From Thermodesulfobacteriota bacterium (lineage in GTDB: Bacteria; Desulfobacterota_D; UBA1144; Nemesobacterales; UBA2774): DNA of 23,164 bases. The position numbers were made by a program, and so were the translations under genes. Shown here piece after piece: positions 1 through 7,923 of the stretch. Location of the stretch: the NCBI GenBank assembly GCA_039028315.1, contig JBCCIH010000006.1:1-23164 (forward strand), in the 5' to 3' direction. Numbering within the stretch: position 1 is the stretch's first letter; each line of letters begins with the position of its first letter. The notes under the pieces were generated by a model that was not told where the DNA came from, did no database searches, and worked only from the letters and a program-made list of their open reading frames with translations.

Positions 1-1
1 T

Positions 2-175
2 GAAGTGGACGTTGATATGGGAGCAGGACTCATAAAAACAGCAAGCTGGGAAACGAAATCAACAGATATTGCCCTTTCGATAAGCGACATTTTAGGTGAC
101 GGAGAATTTCAGATTGACATATCCTTTATTAGCAAGAAGCATAAATCTGAGATTGAATCCACACTTGATTTGTAA
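2..175 (+). CDS. C-terminal fragment of an unknown protein (gene runs off the window start)
   Basis: An open frame enters from the left edge and ends at a TAA at 173-175, giving the last 57 residues of a larger protein. The visible part alternates polar and hydrophobic residues and reads as beta-strand-rich, with an early 'DVDMGAGLI' stretch. That recalls, loosely, the beta-repeat ('toast-rack') domains of some envelope proteins, but the match is too short to call. The next gene starts 53 bases downstream on the same strand. I do not recognise the family; the frame itself is well supported because it has no stop over its whole visible length and fills otherwise empty sequence. Confidence 0.6.
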   Translation, partial: EVDVDMGAGLIKTASWETKSTDIALSISDILGDGEFQIDISFISKKHKSEIESTLDL

Positions 176-228
176 GAATAAGATAAACTTCATTTCCATT
201 TCATATTATTGCTGTAAACTAACACCTA

Positions 229-1146
229 ATGAGTGACCAGGTTTGGTTTTACGAGAAGGACAGAAATCCCTCAGGTCCAGTATCAGAGGCAGAGCTTTGG
301 GAGTTATTGAAATCAGGCGAGATTACTAAAGACTCTCTTGTGTGGAGACAGCCTATGGAAAAGTGGCTCCCCTTCTCAGACGTGGAGCAGCTAAGAATCC
401 CGCCAAAACCTAAACCCCCGCCAATGCCAGAGCCTGAATTTACTCCAGACGTTGACGATTCTGCATTTAAACCACCAGAGCAGCCCGAAGAACCGCCTGA
501 AGAACATGTAGAGAAAGTGGTTTTCGACAAACCCGACTATAAAGGCGGCGAGACCACTACTATGGACGCCGAGTTTGAAGAAGTTACCCAGGTTCGCCCT
601 TGGGTCAGATTCTTTGCTCGCATTACTGATTACTATGTATTCTCAATGCTTTTTACACTACTAATAAGCTTTATGTTTCCCGATTTTATGGAGCAAATGT
701 CTCAGGGGCTTACCGAGCAGACTACGCTTGAAAACTCAGATGAAGTAAATTACCAAAGCATACTTTTCGTTATCATAATGCGCATTGTAGTTACATTTGT
801 TTGGGTTTTCTTAGAGGCTTATACAATAAGCAAATACGGCACTACTTTTGGGAAAAATCTACTCGGGACAAGAGTACTAGACACTGACGGGGAGCTTTTA
901 CCTTATGACAGAGCACTTAAGAGAAGCTATAGCGTCTGGCTAAAAGGAATGGGCGCCGGGTTTGTGCTTATATCATGGATCACAATGCTATTTGGATACC
1001 AATCATTACGCAAAGACGGAGTTACATCATGGGATGAAGAATCCGGCTCGAAAGTTGTTCATACCAATTTCAGCAGTACCAGACTGATTATTATTCTTGG
1101 CTTCTTTTTTCTAATAGAATTTGTTGCACTTAGATCTGTACTGTAA
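229..1146 (+). CDS. GYF_2 and RDD domain inner-membrane protein
   Basis: A 305-residue membrane protein with two recognisable parts. Residues 1-55 look like a GYF_2 domain: an aromatic start (VWFYEK), 'GPVSEAELWELL' and 'LVWRQPMEKW', the usual pattern of this small peptide-binding module. Residues 57-92 form a Pro/Glu-rich linker. Residues 123-275 look like an RDD domain: the Arg-Arg-Asp pattern in VRFFARITD (R127, R131, D134), hydrophobic segments near 135-150, 178-198, 240-258 and 285-303, and the typical 'GTTFGKNLLGTRVLD' loop at 204-218. RDD proteins sit in the inner membrane, some with ion-antiport roles, so the substrate here is open. There is no Shine-Dalgarno sequence before the ATG (a TAAACT box lies at 215-220), so a near-leaderless transcript is possible. 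Confidence 0.85.
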   Translation: MSDQVWFYEKDRNPSGPVSEAELWELLKSGEITKDSLVWRQPMEKWLPFSDVEQLRIPPKPKPPPMPEPEFTPDVDDSAFKPPEQPEEPPEEHVEKVVFDKPDYKGGETTTMDAEFEEVTQVRPWVRFFARITDYYVFSMLFTLLISFMFPDFMEQMSQGLTEQTTLENSDEVNYQSILFVIIMRIVVTFVWVFLEAYTISKYGTTFGKNLLGTRVLDTDGELLPYDRALKRSYSVWLKGMGAGFVLISWITMLFGYQSLRKDGVTSWDEESGSKVVHTNFSSTRLIIILGFFFLIEFVALRSVL

Positions 1147-1324
1147 CAATCGGATAAATACCCAAACTTAAATAGTGCAAAATAGCACAGTGCTATATGC
1201 ATCTTATTTACGTAATTAATTTCCAATTAATTCATAAAGAGCAGTAATTACTACATATTTCAAGTTGGCATGACTGTTGCAAATATTAGAAGATATTAAA
1301 TCTAGAATGCAGGAGGCTGTATCA

Positions 1325-1840
1325 ATGAATAAAGCATTCAAAACTGATATTTTGACTAAGGGGCTTTTATTATCAATATTCGGAGCGCTTTTTATACTCT
1401 CGAGTGTATTACTGTACAAAGGGGCTGCAAATGCAGAGCAGCAGGCAAGTTGCATTAAACCCGCGAATGAACTGATAGGAAATACAAAAGGAATAGAGTC
1501 AAGGGACATATTTTTTGATTACGAAAGTGATCAGATCAGAGATGATGCTAAAGAAGTACTGGCATCTAATGCTGATATTATGAAAAGAAATCCTGGCATA
1601 TTCGTTATTATTGAGGGAGATTTTGATATTAACGAAACTGACGGCAAATTACTTGCGGAGTCCAGAGCGCACAATGTCAGAGATTTCATAATTGACCAGG
1701 GAGTTGAAGCTGGACGAATTCTGACTTCAACCACATGCGAGAGGACTGACATTAATGCTCCAAAAAGTGTGAGAATTCCTGAATTAGACAGAAGAGTGCA
1801 TTTCATATCACTTGAAATGCAACAGTTAAACACTGTATAA
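1325..1840 (+). CDS. OmpA/Pal-like peptidoglycan-binding envelope protein
   Basis: A 171-residue protein with an N-terminal hydrophobic segment (about 12-30) followed by an OmpA-like C-terminal domain (about 60-165). The domain shows the opening strand 'IFFDYESDQI' (62-71), the helix motif 'LAESRAHNVRDFI' (110-122) that matches the family's LSxxRAxxV pattern, and the closing 'RRVHF' (156-160). The usual GHTD/GYCDERG loop is degenerate here (GDFDINETDG, 98-107). The family holds peptidoglycan non-covalently from the periplasm. I start at the ATG at 1325 because an AGGAGG lies at 1311-1316; a longer frame begins at an upstream TTG (1277) but has no ribosome binding site. The hydrophobic segment ends in 'AANAEQQ', so it could be a cleaved signal peptide (ANA-E) or an anchor. 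Confidence 0.8.
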   Translation: MNKAFKTDILTKGLLLSIFGALFILSSVLLYKGAANAEQQASCIKPANELIGNTKGIESRDIFFDYESDQIRDDAKEVLASNADIMKRNPGIFVIIEGDFDINETDGKLLAESRAHNVRDFIIDQGVEAGRILTSTTCERTDINAPKSVRIPELDRRVHFISLEMQQLNTV

Positions 1841-1851
1841 ACAATCCTCAC

Positions 1852-1880
1852 TAGCTGCGGGGGAAATTTCTCCGCAGCTA
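1852..1880 (+). terminator. Hairpin after the OmpA-like gene, probable terminator
   Basis: Arms TAGCTGCGG (1852-1860) and CCGCAGCTA (1872-1880) pair over 9 bp with an 11-base loop that can pair further. It lies 12 bases after the stop codon of the OmpA-like gene. No clear T-run follows, so termination may be weak or need another factor. Confidence 0.5.
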
Positions 1881-2008
1881 AATCCATATTCAATATATTA
1901 AAACCAAAATGAAGAGCAGTGTGTGCATAAGTTACATATTCTCTTGCAATAACATAGATAGCCAACAATAATATTACTTATTAAGATTTCCAGGAGGCCT
2001 ATCTGAAT

Positions 2009-2671
2009 ATGAGAATTCTAATTGTCTCGTTCATTTCAATACTTATTTTCTCTTCCTGCTCAATCTGGGACAAACCTGATGTAAGGGAAGCTAAATGGGG
2101 AATGTCTAAGGAAGAAGTAAAAAAAGTAGAAAAGGCTGAGCTTATTAAAGAAGGAGAAGACATTCTCACATATAGGATCGGCGGGGAGCCTGTCCCACTG
2201 GAAATCGAGCAATCAGACACTATAGAATATGAGGGAGAAGAAATAACGCCTCCAAAGGTTTCAACCATAGATCACGAATATGATCTTCTATACGTATTTG
2301 GTGAAAAGGGGCTTGGTATGGTGATTGTCCATCTAAGAGATCCTTTGGATAGCCCGCAGGAATATCTCGAATTTTTTAAAATTAGGACAAATATGCTTAC
2401 CAAGGAAATCGGAGAGCCAGCAAAAGGGGTTGCCTCATATGCCGATCATGAAGTGAAAGCTAATCCTTATGAAGACCCTGCCGCGATTTGCAGGGGCGAG
2501 CACGGGCTTCAGCACATATGGCCTACAAAGGATAAAAAAACTAATGTTTCATTAGAATTAGACAGCAAAAAGTTCTCAGCTGAACCTCAGTGCACGGTTT
2601 CAATTTTTTATGAGAGCGTAGACATACCTGTTGACCAAGAGCTTTCAGACCAGCTGCACGATCTACTCTAA
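2009..2671 (+). CDS. Lipoprotein of the 'WGMS' paralogue pair (A)
   Basis: A 220-residue predicted lipoprotein: short charged start, hydrophobic core and a lipobox FSSC with Cys17 as the lipidation site. The mature part begins with 'VREAKWGMSKEEVKKVE' (about 24-40), which matches 'FRQTTWGMSREQVINIE' in the lipoprotein at 5391-6017. The two also share a late 'AICRGE/AACRGD' Cys motif and a final strand carrying a second Cys before 'SIFYES/SVIYIS'. The family function is unknown to me. An AGGAGG at 1992-1997 supports the start, 11 bases from the ATG. The gene converges on the next one and their stop codons overlap by 4 bases. Confidence 0.75.
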   Translation: MRILIVSFISILIFSSCSIWDKPDVREAKWGMSKEEVKKVEKAELIKEGEDILTYRIGGEPVPLEIEQSDTIEYEGEEITPPKVSTIDHEYDLLYVFGEKGLGMVIVHLRDPLDSPQEYLEFFKIRTNMLTKEIGEPAKGVASYADHEVKANPYEDPAAICRGEHGLQHIWPTKDKKTNVSLELDSKKFSAEPQCTVSIFYESVDIPVDQELSDQLHDLL

Positions 2672-3168
2672 TTAGAGGCACTTATAGTATCTAAGTTCGC
2701 AAAAGCGCACTCAAGCCCCATTGAACCGGATAAGTTTGCAAACACAATCTCTTTTAATTGGGATGAGAATGCAACCGAGAGCTCCAGCATATCATTTACC
2801 GCAACACCTTCAATGTTTGAACTGCTAACAGAGCAACTCATAACCTCTGATATAAGTGGAACATCTGCCATCCCTGCGCATACAGCGGTAGTATTTGCTG
2901 TTAAATTAGTAATTGTGGCCTCTGCCATCCCATCCTGAGTTGGAATCATTTTCAGCGTTATAACATCCTGAGATTTAAATCCCTCAATCATTACATTTTC
3001 AGGACAAGTCTGTGCCGAGGGGGGATTAATAGTGCCCATAACATCTGTACCCGACATTGGGGCCGGCTGGGCATTGGCGTTATCACTTCCATTATTCTCA
3101 TCACAAGCTACCACCCCAATTAGCAATAATAACGTTGGAATAACCAATATTAGCCTTAAGTTTTTCAT
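2668..3168 (-). CDS. Predicted lipoprotein, function unknown
   Basis: A 166-residue protein with a lipoprotein signal: MKNLR start, hydrophobic run and lipobox VVAC with Cys22. A low-complexity Asn/Asp/Ala linker follows (about 24-34). The rest is rich in Thr, Ser and Val and carries four more cysteines, probably forming disulfides in the periplasm or at the cell surface. An AGGAGG lies 9 bases before the ATG on the minus strand. I do not recognise a domain. The upstream neighbour on the other strand (Spy-like, 3291) is divergent, with 122 bases between the two starts. Confidence 0.7.
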   Translation of the reverse strand: MKNLRLILVIPTLLLLIGVVACDENNGSDNANAQPAPMSGTDVMGTINPPSAQTCPENVMIEGFKSQDVITLKMIPTQDGMAEATITNLTANTTAVCAGMADVPLISEVMSCSVSSSNIEGVAVNDMLELSVAFSSQLKEIVFANLSGSMGLECAFANLDTISASN

Positions 3169-3290
3169 ATAATTTCCTCCTATTTATTACTACTAATATT
3201 ATACAGAATAAAAATAATGCTATTTTTTTGAAACCTTTTTGTTATTCTTTTGTTTATATGATCAAAACCAATATTTCGGAGGCATTATAA

Positions 3291-3758
3291 ATGAAGAGAC
3301 TTACAATTTTACCACTTTTATTAGTTCTTTTTGTCAGTTTTTCTGCACAAGCAGCCCACCATGAGGGAAAAAGAGGGAATTGGTGGGAAAATGAGAAAAT
3401 TACTTCCAAAATTGACTTAACAGATGATCAGAAAACACAGTTGAATGACATTGCTGCAAAATATGATCCCGCTCTAACAGAGGCAAGAGATGATTATAAG
3501 GCTAAGAAAACTGCTTATAAAGATGCTAAATCAAACAAAGCAACAAGCAGCGCTGATGTGATTAAGTCATTTGATGTAATGTGGGATTCTAAGTATAAAA
3601 TGAAAAGAATTAAGCTTGATATGAAACTTGAGATGAGAGATGTTCTTACACAAGAACAAATTGATCAGCTCAAAGAAATGAAGCAGGCCAAAAAAGACAA
3701 AATGAAAAAGAAGTATAAGAAACACAAAGATCAGATGAAAGAAACTACTGATCAATAG
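3291..3758 (+). CDS. Spy/CpxP-like periplasmic LTXXQ protein
   Basis: A 155-residue secreted protein with a clear Sec signal peptide ending at about SAQA (18-21). The mature chain is all-helical and very Lys/Asp-rich. It carries two LTxxQ-type motifs, LTDDQ (43-47) and LTQEQ (119-123), the signature of the Spy/CpxP family of periplasmic chaperones and envelope-stress sensors. The length suits the family. The C-terminus is a run of Lys-rich repeats (about 129-150), more basic than in the enterobacterial members. A GGAGG precedes the ATG and a strong terminator follows at 3775-3808, so it is probably a single-gene transcript. Direct evidence for metal or misfolding stress regulation is not visible. 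Confidence 0.75.
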   Translation: MKRLTILPLLLVLFVSFSAQAAHHEGKRGNWWENEKITSKIDLTDDQKTQLNDIAAKYDPALTEARDDYKAKKTAYKDAKSNKATSSADVIKSFDVMWDSKYKMKRIKLDMKLEMRDVLTQEQIDQLKEMKQAKKDKMKKKYKKHKDQMKETTDQ

Positions 3759-3774
3759 AAGCTTAGTATAAATT

Positions 3775-3808
3775 GGGAGCAGGCTGTTTACCTGCTCCCT
3801 TGTTTTTA
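3775..3808 (+). terminator. Rho-independent terminator after the Spy-like gene
   Basis: Arms GGGAGCAGG (3775-3783) and CCTGCTCCC (3791-3799) pair perfectly over 9 bp around a 7-base loop and are followed by TTGTTTTTA. This ends the Spy-like transcript. The next gene's ATG is only 6 bases further on. Confidence 0.9.
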
Positions 3809-3813
3809 TTTAG

Positions 3814-4287
3814 ATGAACAGATCCAACTACATATTTCTAACAGCCTTAATTCTATCAACGACCTTATTATTAATATCACCAAAAGTAGCACTATCCAAA
3901 GATATAACACAGCAAGTCATTAAAGATACAATATTAGATGAGCAAGTCCTTCTTTTCTGTTCAACTTACTGTATGGGGAATGAAAGAAAAGGAACTCTTA
4001 AATCAGTTACTGTAGAGCCCGCCGATAAAGGCTTGTATAAAGTACAGGGCAAAGCTGCTCTAAGAAACCGCCAGTTTGCTGGCGAGCCATTTAATAGAAC
4101 CGTCTACGATAGAACCGTATTTATAAATTCTACTGGAAGTCTTGACCCTAAAACTTGCAAACTCACCGTCCAAGATGTTTCTGTAGAGAATGACTTTCAG
4201 AATATTGTTACAAATCTAATCAAGAGCAACAGCGATGTAATTGGTAAAGTAATAGTTGTACCCGATTGCAAATCATTTCTTAACTAG
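3814..4287 (+). CDS. Secreted protein of unknown function
   Basis: A 157-residue protein with an N-terminal signal segment (hydrophobic 8-22, likely cleavage near ALSKD at 26-30). Four cysteines, 'FCSTYC' (about 48-53), 'KTC' and a late 'PDC', could make two disulfides in the periplasm. I do not recognise the family. The start is odd: the ATG lies just after the T-tract of the preceding terminator and has no Shine-Dalgarno sequence. Either the mRNA begins almost at the ATG, or translation depends on read-through transcripts. No later in-frame ATG would keep the signal peptide, so this start is the best available. Confidence 0.65.
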   Translation: MNRSNYIFLTALILSTTLLLISPKVALSKDITQQVIKDTILDEQVLLFCSTYCMGNERKGTLKSVTVEPADKGLYKVQGKAALRNRQFAGEPFNRTVYDRTVFINSTGSLDPKTCKLTVQDVSVENDFQNIVTNLIKSNSDVIGKVIVVPDCKSFLN

Positions 4288-4362
4288 ATTACCTTTCATA
4301 TAGAGTTTTGCGGCAAATTATATATAGTTTATAGCAAGCAAGACACAAAGGAGGGCAGAATT

Positions 4363-4767
4363 ATGTCTAGAACTGTACTAATGGTTGCAGTAATAGTTGT
4401 AATAGCAGGATATTTCTACTTTAGATCATCTGACAAATCAATGGAGATAATTTCTTCACAGCAAACCCAAGAACAAGTTGCATCACCGGGCGCTGGCGAT
4501 TCTGATATGACAGAGGATGAAAAACTGGTAGCAAATCTGATTACAGATGGAACTATAACAAAAATTGATAAAAGCGGCGATGTGCCTTCTGTCTATGTGA
4601 CAGCTGATTACTTTAGAATCCCTCAGGTAGATAAAACCGCGATAATGGAAGTCCTTTTAAAAACACTTCACAGCGAAGACCCCGATGTTTCATCATTTAA
4701 TCTAGTGGATACAAAATCTGGTGATCTAGTCGGCACATATGATTCCGGCGGCTTTAAATCTCAATAG
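4363..4767 (+). CDS. Membrane-anchored small protein, paralogue of the lipoprotein at 7498
   Basis: A 134-residue protein with one N-terminal hydrophobic segment (about 4-20) acting as anchor or uncleaved signal. The rest is a soluble domain (about 50-134) exposed outside the inner membrane. This domain aligns by eye along its length with the lipoprotein encoded at 7498-7923: 'G-x-T-x-I', 'VYVTADYF' against 'IYITEPFY', an 'AIMEVL' helix against 'ASLMNVI', and the ending 'D-x-x-SGDLVGTYDSGG' against 'D-x-x-TGELKGSFGRKG'. AAGGAGGG just before the ATG supports the start. The function is unknown to me. The small gene at 4783 follows after 15 bases and is probably co-transcribed. Confidence 0.7.
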   Translation: MSRTVLMVAVIVVIAGYFYFRSSDKSMEIISSQQTQEQVASPGAGDSDMTEDEKLVANLITDGTITKIDKSGDVPSVYVTADYFRIPQVDKTAIMEVLLKTLHSEDPDVSSFNLVDTKSGDLVGTYDSGGFKSQ

Positions 4768-4782
4768 TAAATTTTATAAGCC

Positions 4783-4980
4783 ATGAAACATACAGAAAAA
4801 CATAAGCACTCTGGGCATCAGACAAAAAGCTCAAGTATTTCCTCAAAGGGAAGAAAGAAAGCTATGATTCTTTTAATTGTCATAGCTGTCGTAATCATGC
4901 TGACTTATGCACTATCTTTTCAGGATGCACAGGATGATGAGCTTATAAAGGAAACAACTCCGCAAACTGCCGAGCCTTAA
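4783..4980 (+). CDS. Small single-pass membrane protein, unknown
   Basis: A 65-residue protein: a His/Lys/Ser-rich N-terminus (about 1-26), one transmembrane helix (about 27-46) and an acidic tail ending TAEP. The charge pattern places the basic part in the cytoplasm. It starts 15 bases after the preceding gene and lacks a clear ribosome binding site, so it may be translated by coupling. I do not recognise a family. The gene is short, but the well-formed membrane helix and the operon-like spacing make it credible. Confidence 0.55.
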   Translation: MKHTEKHKHSGHQTKSSSISSKGRKKAMILLIVIAVVIMLTYALSFQDAQDDELIKETTPQTAEP

Positions 4981-5055
4981 AATTAAATCCTGGTCAGTAT
5001 TACAGTCTTAGGATAAAATAGATTCTTAATCTCTTAATGAATTCGAGAATGTGCG

Positions 5056-5358
5056 ATGGAAGATAAATCGATTATACTCGGCGACCTGGTACTCACAGTT
5101 GATGAAATAAATATGATCATGACAGGTGACATAGTATGCACTTTTCACCTGAGCCATAGAGCAGAGCCTAATGAATCCTTGGTCGAGCTCGTCGGAGAAG
5201 TAACGGGTGACCAGCTAGAAGTAATGTGCAAAACAAAATTAACTGCAAGGCGTTTTGAGATATTCTCCCGTTTCTTATTTATGTATGAGAAGAATATTGT
5301 CAGATATTTTCAAATGCTAACTGAAGGAACAACACCAGTTATGTTCAGAGATACTTAA
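5056..5358 (+). CDS. Small cytoplasmic protein, unknown
   Basis: A 100-residue protein with no signal or membrane segment. It mixes beta-like stretches (IILGDLVLTVDEI, VELVGEVTG) with a basic amphipathic region (TKLTARRFEIFSRFLFMYEKN, about 60-80). I cannot assign a family. No Shine-Dalgarno sequence is visible before the ATG. The stop codon lies inside a perfect 14-base palindrome (5350-5363). Amino-acid use is protein-like and no competing frame is convincing here. Confidence 0.5.
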   Translation: MEDKSIILGDLVLTVDEINMIMTGDIVCTFHLSHRAEPNESLVELVGEVTGDQLEVMCKTKLTARRFEIFSRFLFMYEKNIVRYFQMLTEGTTPVMFRDT

Positions 5359-5390
5359 GTATCCTAGCCCAATAGAGAATTAAGTATATT

Positions 5391-6017
5391 ATGGAATTAT
5401 TTGAATTGAAAAAACATTTTGTAATCATAATAATTGTTTTATTTACATGTTCATGCTCAAACAACCCGCTTAACACTTCCAACCAAAACGAAGATGAAGA
5501 GTCTGAACAAAAAGTAGAATATTATACAGATGACAACTTGGATTTCAGACAAACAACATGGGGAATGTCTAGAGAACAAGTAATAAATATCGAGGAGACA
5601 GAACCAGTTTTTATGTCAGAAAAGAAAATTGACTATGAAGCAAAAATGATGGGCATGGACAGCAAGATAGGTTATACATTTAATAATAATGAATTAGTAA
5701 GAACTAGCTTCTTTCCTTTATCAAAACACCAGAATAAAAACGATTATATTGAAATCTACAACCAAATCCAGAAAAATCTAAAACAAAAATACGGAAAAAC
5801 AGTTATAGATACTGTCCAGCATAAAGACCCAACAATCGAAATTAGACCTGAGGACTATGGTAATGCAGCTTGCAGGGGTGATCTTTTGTTTGCCACTCAG
5901 TGGGACTTGCCGAGAAGTGATGTTCAGCTTTTGCTTAGAGGTGAGGACGGAGAATGTATGATAAGCGTCATTTATATAAGTGAGGAAGGGTTTAGGCAAA
6001 TGCTTAAAAATAGATAA
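5391..6017 (+). CDS. Lipoprotein of the 'WGMS' paralogue pair (B)
   Basis: A 208-residue predicted lipoprotein: charged start, hydrophobic run and a 'FTCSC' stretch with Cys20 or Cys22 as the lipidated residue. An Asn/Glu-rich spacer leads into 'LDFRQTTWGMSREQVINIE', the same motif as in the lipoprotein at 2009-2671. The two also share the 'AACRGD' Cys motif and a late Cys before 'SVIYIS'. The mature domain looks alpha/beta. The function is unknown to me. There is no Shine-Dalgarno sequence; an AT-rich TAAGTATATT directly abuts the ATG, so initiation may be leaderless or the true start unusual. An in-frame later start would remove the signal. Confidence 0.7.
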   Translation: MELFELKKHFVIIIIVLFTCSCSNNPLNTSNQNEDEESEQKVEYYTDDNLDFRQTTWGMSREQVINIEETEPVFMSEKKIDYEAKMMGMDSKIGYTFNNNELVRTSFFPLSKHQNKNDYIEIYNQIQKNLKQKYGKTVIDTVQHKDPTIEIRPEDYGNAACRGDLLFATQWDLPRSDVQLLLRGEDGECMISVIYISEEGFRQMLKNR

Positions 6018-6174
6018 GCTTCCCAGTAGATCTAAACAGCTAAAGCCCACTACTAATTAACAATTAATATTCTATATATATACACATACACAGATATAGA
6101 TATATATAGTATTGATTCTCTTTTTTATGTGATAAAATAGATTTCATTCAACTATAACTCTATAGGAGGGAATC

Positions 6175-6723
6175 ATGATAAATGTTCGTGTACTAAGAAG
6201 TTTAGTGGTTTTTTTAAGTCTTTTGGTAATATTGGGCATGGTAGCTTGCCCCCCTGGCGGAATCAAGGGTGACGGAGAGACAACTGATGGTACCGACACA
6301 ACATCAACAGATGACGGCACAGACACTACTGATCCAGGTGATACAGAGGTAGATTGTTCTGAGGGATGCAATCCAGCTCAGGGACCATGGCCAATGGAGC
6401 TAGCTTCTGAAGATATTGTAGATGGCAACAAGGTTTGCACTTATACTGCAACCGTTACTGGCACTGATTGTTGTAATGGTAATCGAATTACAATAATAGG
6501 CGAGGACCCACAACCTAGCGAAGTTACAGTGCAGCGTGAGAATTCAGGACAGGACTTTGGTCCGGACACTACAAATCAAATTACTTCAGGATGGGAAACC
6601 ACCACTAGTGCAGGAAACTGTACATCTGCTGGATGTGCAAATGGTGAATACACAACGACAATTACAGTACCTCAGGATTCAGATTGCCCTGACGATGTAC
6701 ATTTAGCAATCTTACTACTGTAG
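6175..6723 (+). CDS. Cys-rich surface lipoprotein with Thr/Asp linker
   Basis: A 182-residue predicted lipoprotein with lipobox MVAC (Cys25). A low-complexity Thr/Asp/Gly linker (about 32-58) follows, typical of a flexible tether holding a domain away from the membrane. The C-terminal domain is beta-rich and holds several Cys (DCSEGC, CTYT, DCCNGN, NCTSAGC, DCPDD), probably paired as disulfides. I do not recognise the fold. An AGGAGGG lies just before the ATG. A hairpin at 6737-6762 follows. Confidence 0.7.
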   Translation: MINVRVLRSLVVFLSLLVILGMVACPPGGIKGDGETTDGTDTTSTDDGTDTTDPGDTEVDCSEGCNPAQGPWPMELASEDIVDGNKVCTYTATVTGTDCCNGNRITIIGEDPQPSEVTVQRENSGQDFGPDTTNQITSGWETTTSAGNCTSAGCANGEYTTTITVPQDSDCPDDVHLAILLL

Positions 6724-6736
6724 ATTCTGAAAAATG

Positions 6737-6762
6737 ATCCCCTGCTCATATGGGTAGGGGAT
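6737..6762 (+). terminator. Probable terminator hairpin between convergent genes
   Basis: ATCCCCT (6737-6743) pairs with AGGGGAT (6756-6762) around a 12-base loop, after the Cys-rich lipoprotein gene. The bases beyond are T-rich but broken, so the call is moderate. It lies between two converging genes. Confidence 0.5.
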
Positions 6763-6827
6763 TGATTCATATTTTCATTGCAAAATAGTACTTTGTTGTG
6801 AAATTTTTATTATTGAAAAATCTTTCA

Positions 6828-7493
6828 TTAATTTGCTGAGACAATACACTCAGGTACATCATTTTTTGGCGAATTGACTATGGTTGATACTCTGTAGAAA
6901 TCCATTTCATTTGAAGGATATGGTTTTAGCAGTTCTAGCAACTTATCCACGGTGATAATCTCGGGGTCTAGCCATTTTGCCTCGTCTTTTTGCTTCAAAA
7001 TAACCGGCATCCTATTGTGAATAGGAGCCATAAGCTCATTTGGCGAAGTTGTTATTATAGTGAAGGTTTTAAGCGGCTCATCTCCCTTCTCCCAAAGATC
7101 CCAAAGGCCTGCAAAAGCAAATGGCTCACCTGATTTGAGTTTAAAGTAATGGGGCACTTTATCGGGCTTACTCCATTCATAAAATCCGTCTGCCGGAACT
7201 AAACAGCGCATTTTTTTAAGTGGATTTTTAAAACTAGGCTTATTCTCAATACCTTCTGAGCGTGCATTAATCATCTTGTATCCAATCTTCGGATCTTTAG
7301 ACCAAAATGGTACAAGGCCCCATTTCATCATCGAAACAACACGTCTATCTTGAGATACAGTTACTACTGGGTGATATTGTGAGGGGGCAATATTGTATCT
7401 GGTTTCAAAAAGCACGCCATCTGTATTGTCATCAAAACCAAATCGCTTTTTTAGCTGTTCTTTTGTACTAGTTTTTACAAACCGTCCGCACAT
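6828..7493 (-). CDS. SRAP domain protein (YedK/HMCES-type DNA abasic-site crosslinker)
   Basis: A 221-residue SRAP protein. The family covalently caps abasic sites in single-stranded DNA through the amino-terminal Cys2 once Met1 is removed, which protects stalled forks. All key residues are here: MCGRF at the start (Cys2), Asn34 in RYNIAPSQ, Asn76 in NARSE, Glu106 in DGFYEW and His159 in HNRMP. The length is right for the bacterial proteins. GGAG 8 bases before the ATG serves as ribosome binding site. It is the last gene of a minus-strand run with the two lipoproteins at 7498 and 7902; the gap to the first is 4 bases, so they are probably co-transcribed although their jobs look unrelated. Confidence 0.93.
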   Translation of the reverse strand: MCGRFVKTSTKEQLKKRFGFDDNTDGVLFETRYNIAPSQYHPVVTVSQDRRVVSMMKWGLVPFWSKDPKIGYKMINARSEGIENKPSFKNPLKKMRCLVPADGFYEWSKPDKVPHYFKLKSGEPFAFAGLWDLWEKGDEPLKTFTIITTSPNELMAPIHNRMPVILKQKDEAKWLDPEIITVDKLLELLKPYPSNEMDFYRVSTIVNSPKNDVPECIVSAN

Positions 7494-7497
7494 CAGG

Positions 7498-7923
7498 CTA
7501 CTCCGTCATTACGAGGCCTTTTCTGCCAAAAGAACCCTTTAGTTCACCAGTGTTGTTGTCATAAATACTAACCACATCTACAGCCCTATCATCTGTAAGG
7601 TAGTAATACCAAATTACATTCATGAGTGATGCTTGCTCTTCACTGTTTAGCATATAGAAGGGTTCAGTAATATATATGTATGGTTGACCGTTTGGATTTT
7701 CGATTCTAGTTGCTAGTCCACCGTCTAACATGCCGTCTATGATTTCTTTTCTATGGCTTTGAAGATGCTTGGTCTCTTCTATCCGCTTATCCAAATCATC
7801 CTGATTATCTTGACTACATGACAAAGCGTAAGCTCCTACAAATAATAATATTATTAGTAATAACGCGTTTGGATTTAAATTTGTTTTATTCATATTGTTA
7901 ATCAAAATTCTACGAGATCGCAT
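7498..7923 (-). CDS. Lipoprotein, paralogue of the membrane protein at 4363
   Basis: A 141-residue predicted lipoprotein with 'YALSC' as lipobox. Its domain (about 55-141) aligns by eye with that of the protein at 4363-4767: 'GLATRIENPNGQPYIYIT' against 'GTITKIDKSGDVPSVYVT', and endings with 'NNTGELKGSFGRKG' and 'TKSGDLVGTYDSGG'. One paralogue is lipid-anchored and the other helix-anchored. The start is uncertain. The ATG at 7923 has GGAAG nearby and overlaps the preceding gene by 22 bases. The ATG at 7893 (residue 11) gives a more typical signal peptide and begins 9 bases after that gene's stop, but has no ribosome binding site. Function unknown to me. Confidence 0.7.
   Translation of the reverse strand: MRSRRILINNMNKTNLNPNALLLIILLFVGAYALSCSQDNQDDLDKRIEETKHLQSHRKEIIDGMLDGGLATRIENPNGQPYIYITEPFYMLNSEEQASLMNVIWYYYLTDDRAVDVVSIYDNNTGELKGSFGRKGLVMTE

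Noticed and set aside
1264..1290. GTTGCAAATATT before the OmpA-like gene as another MarR-type site
   Set aside because: Only the left half-site is present; the TGCAAC half is missing.
5350..5363. Perfect palindrome GATACTTAAGTATC as an operator for the gene at 5391
   Set aside because: It spans the stop codon of the preceding gene, I see no second copy in the window, and no -10/-35 pair fits around it.
6064..6115. AT-rich stretch with inverted CTATATATAT / ATATATATAG arms, as a possible origin or strong hairpin
   Set aside because: The repeat is low-complexity TA and expected in AT-rich intergenic DNA; no DnaA-box cluster, dnaA or dnaN gene is nearby.
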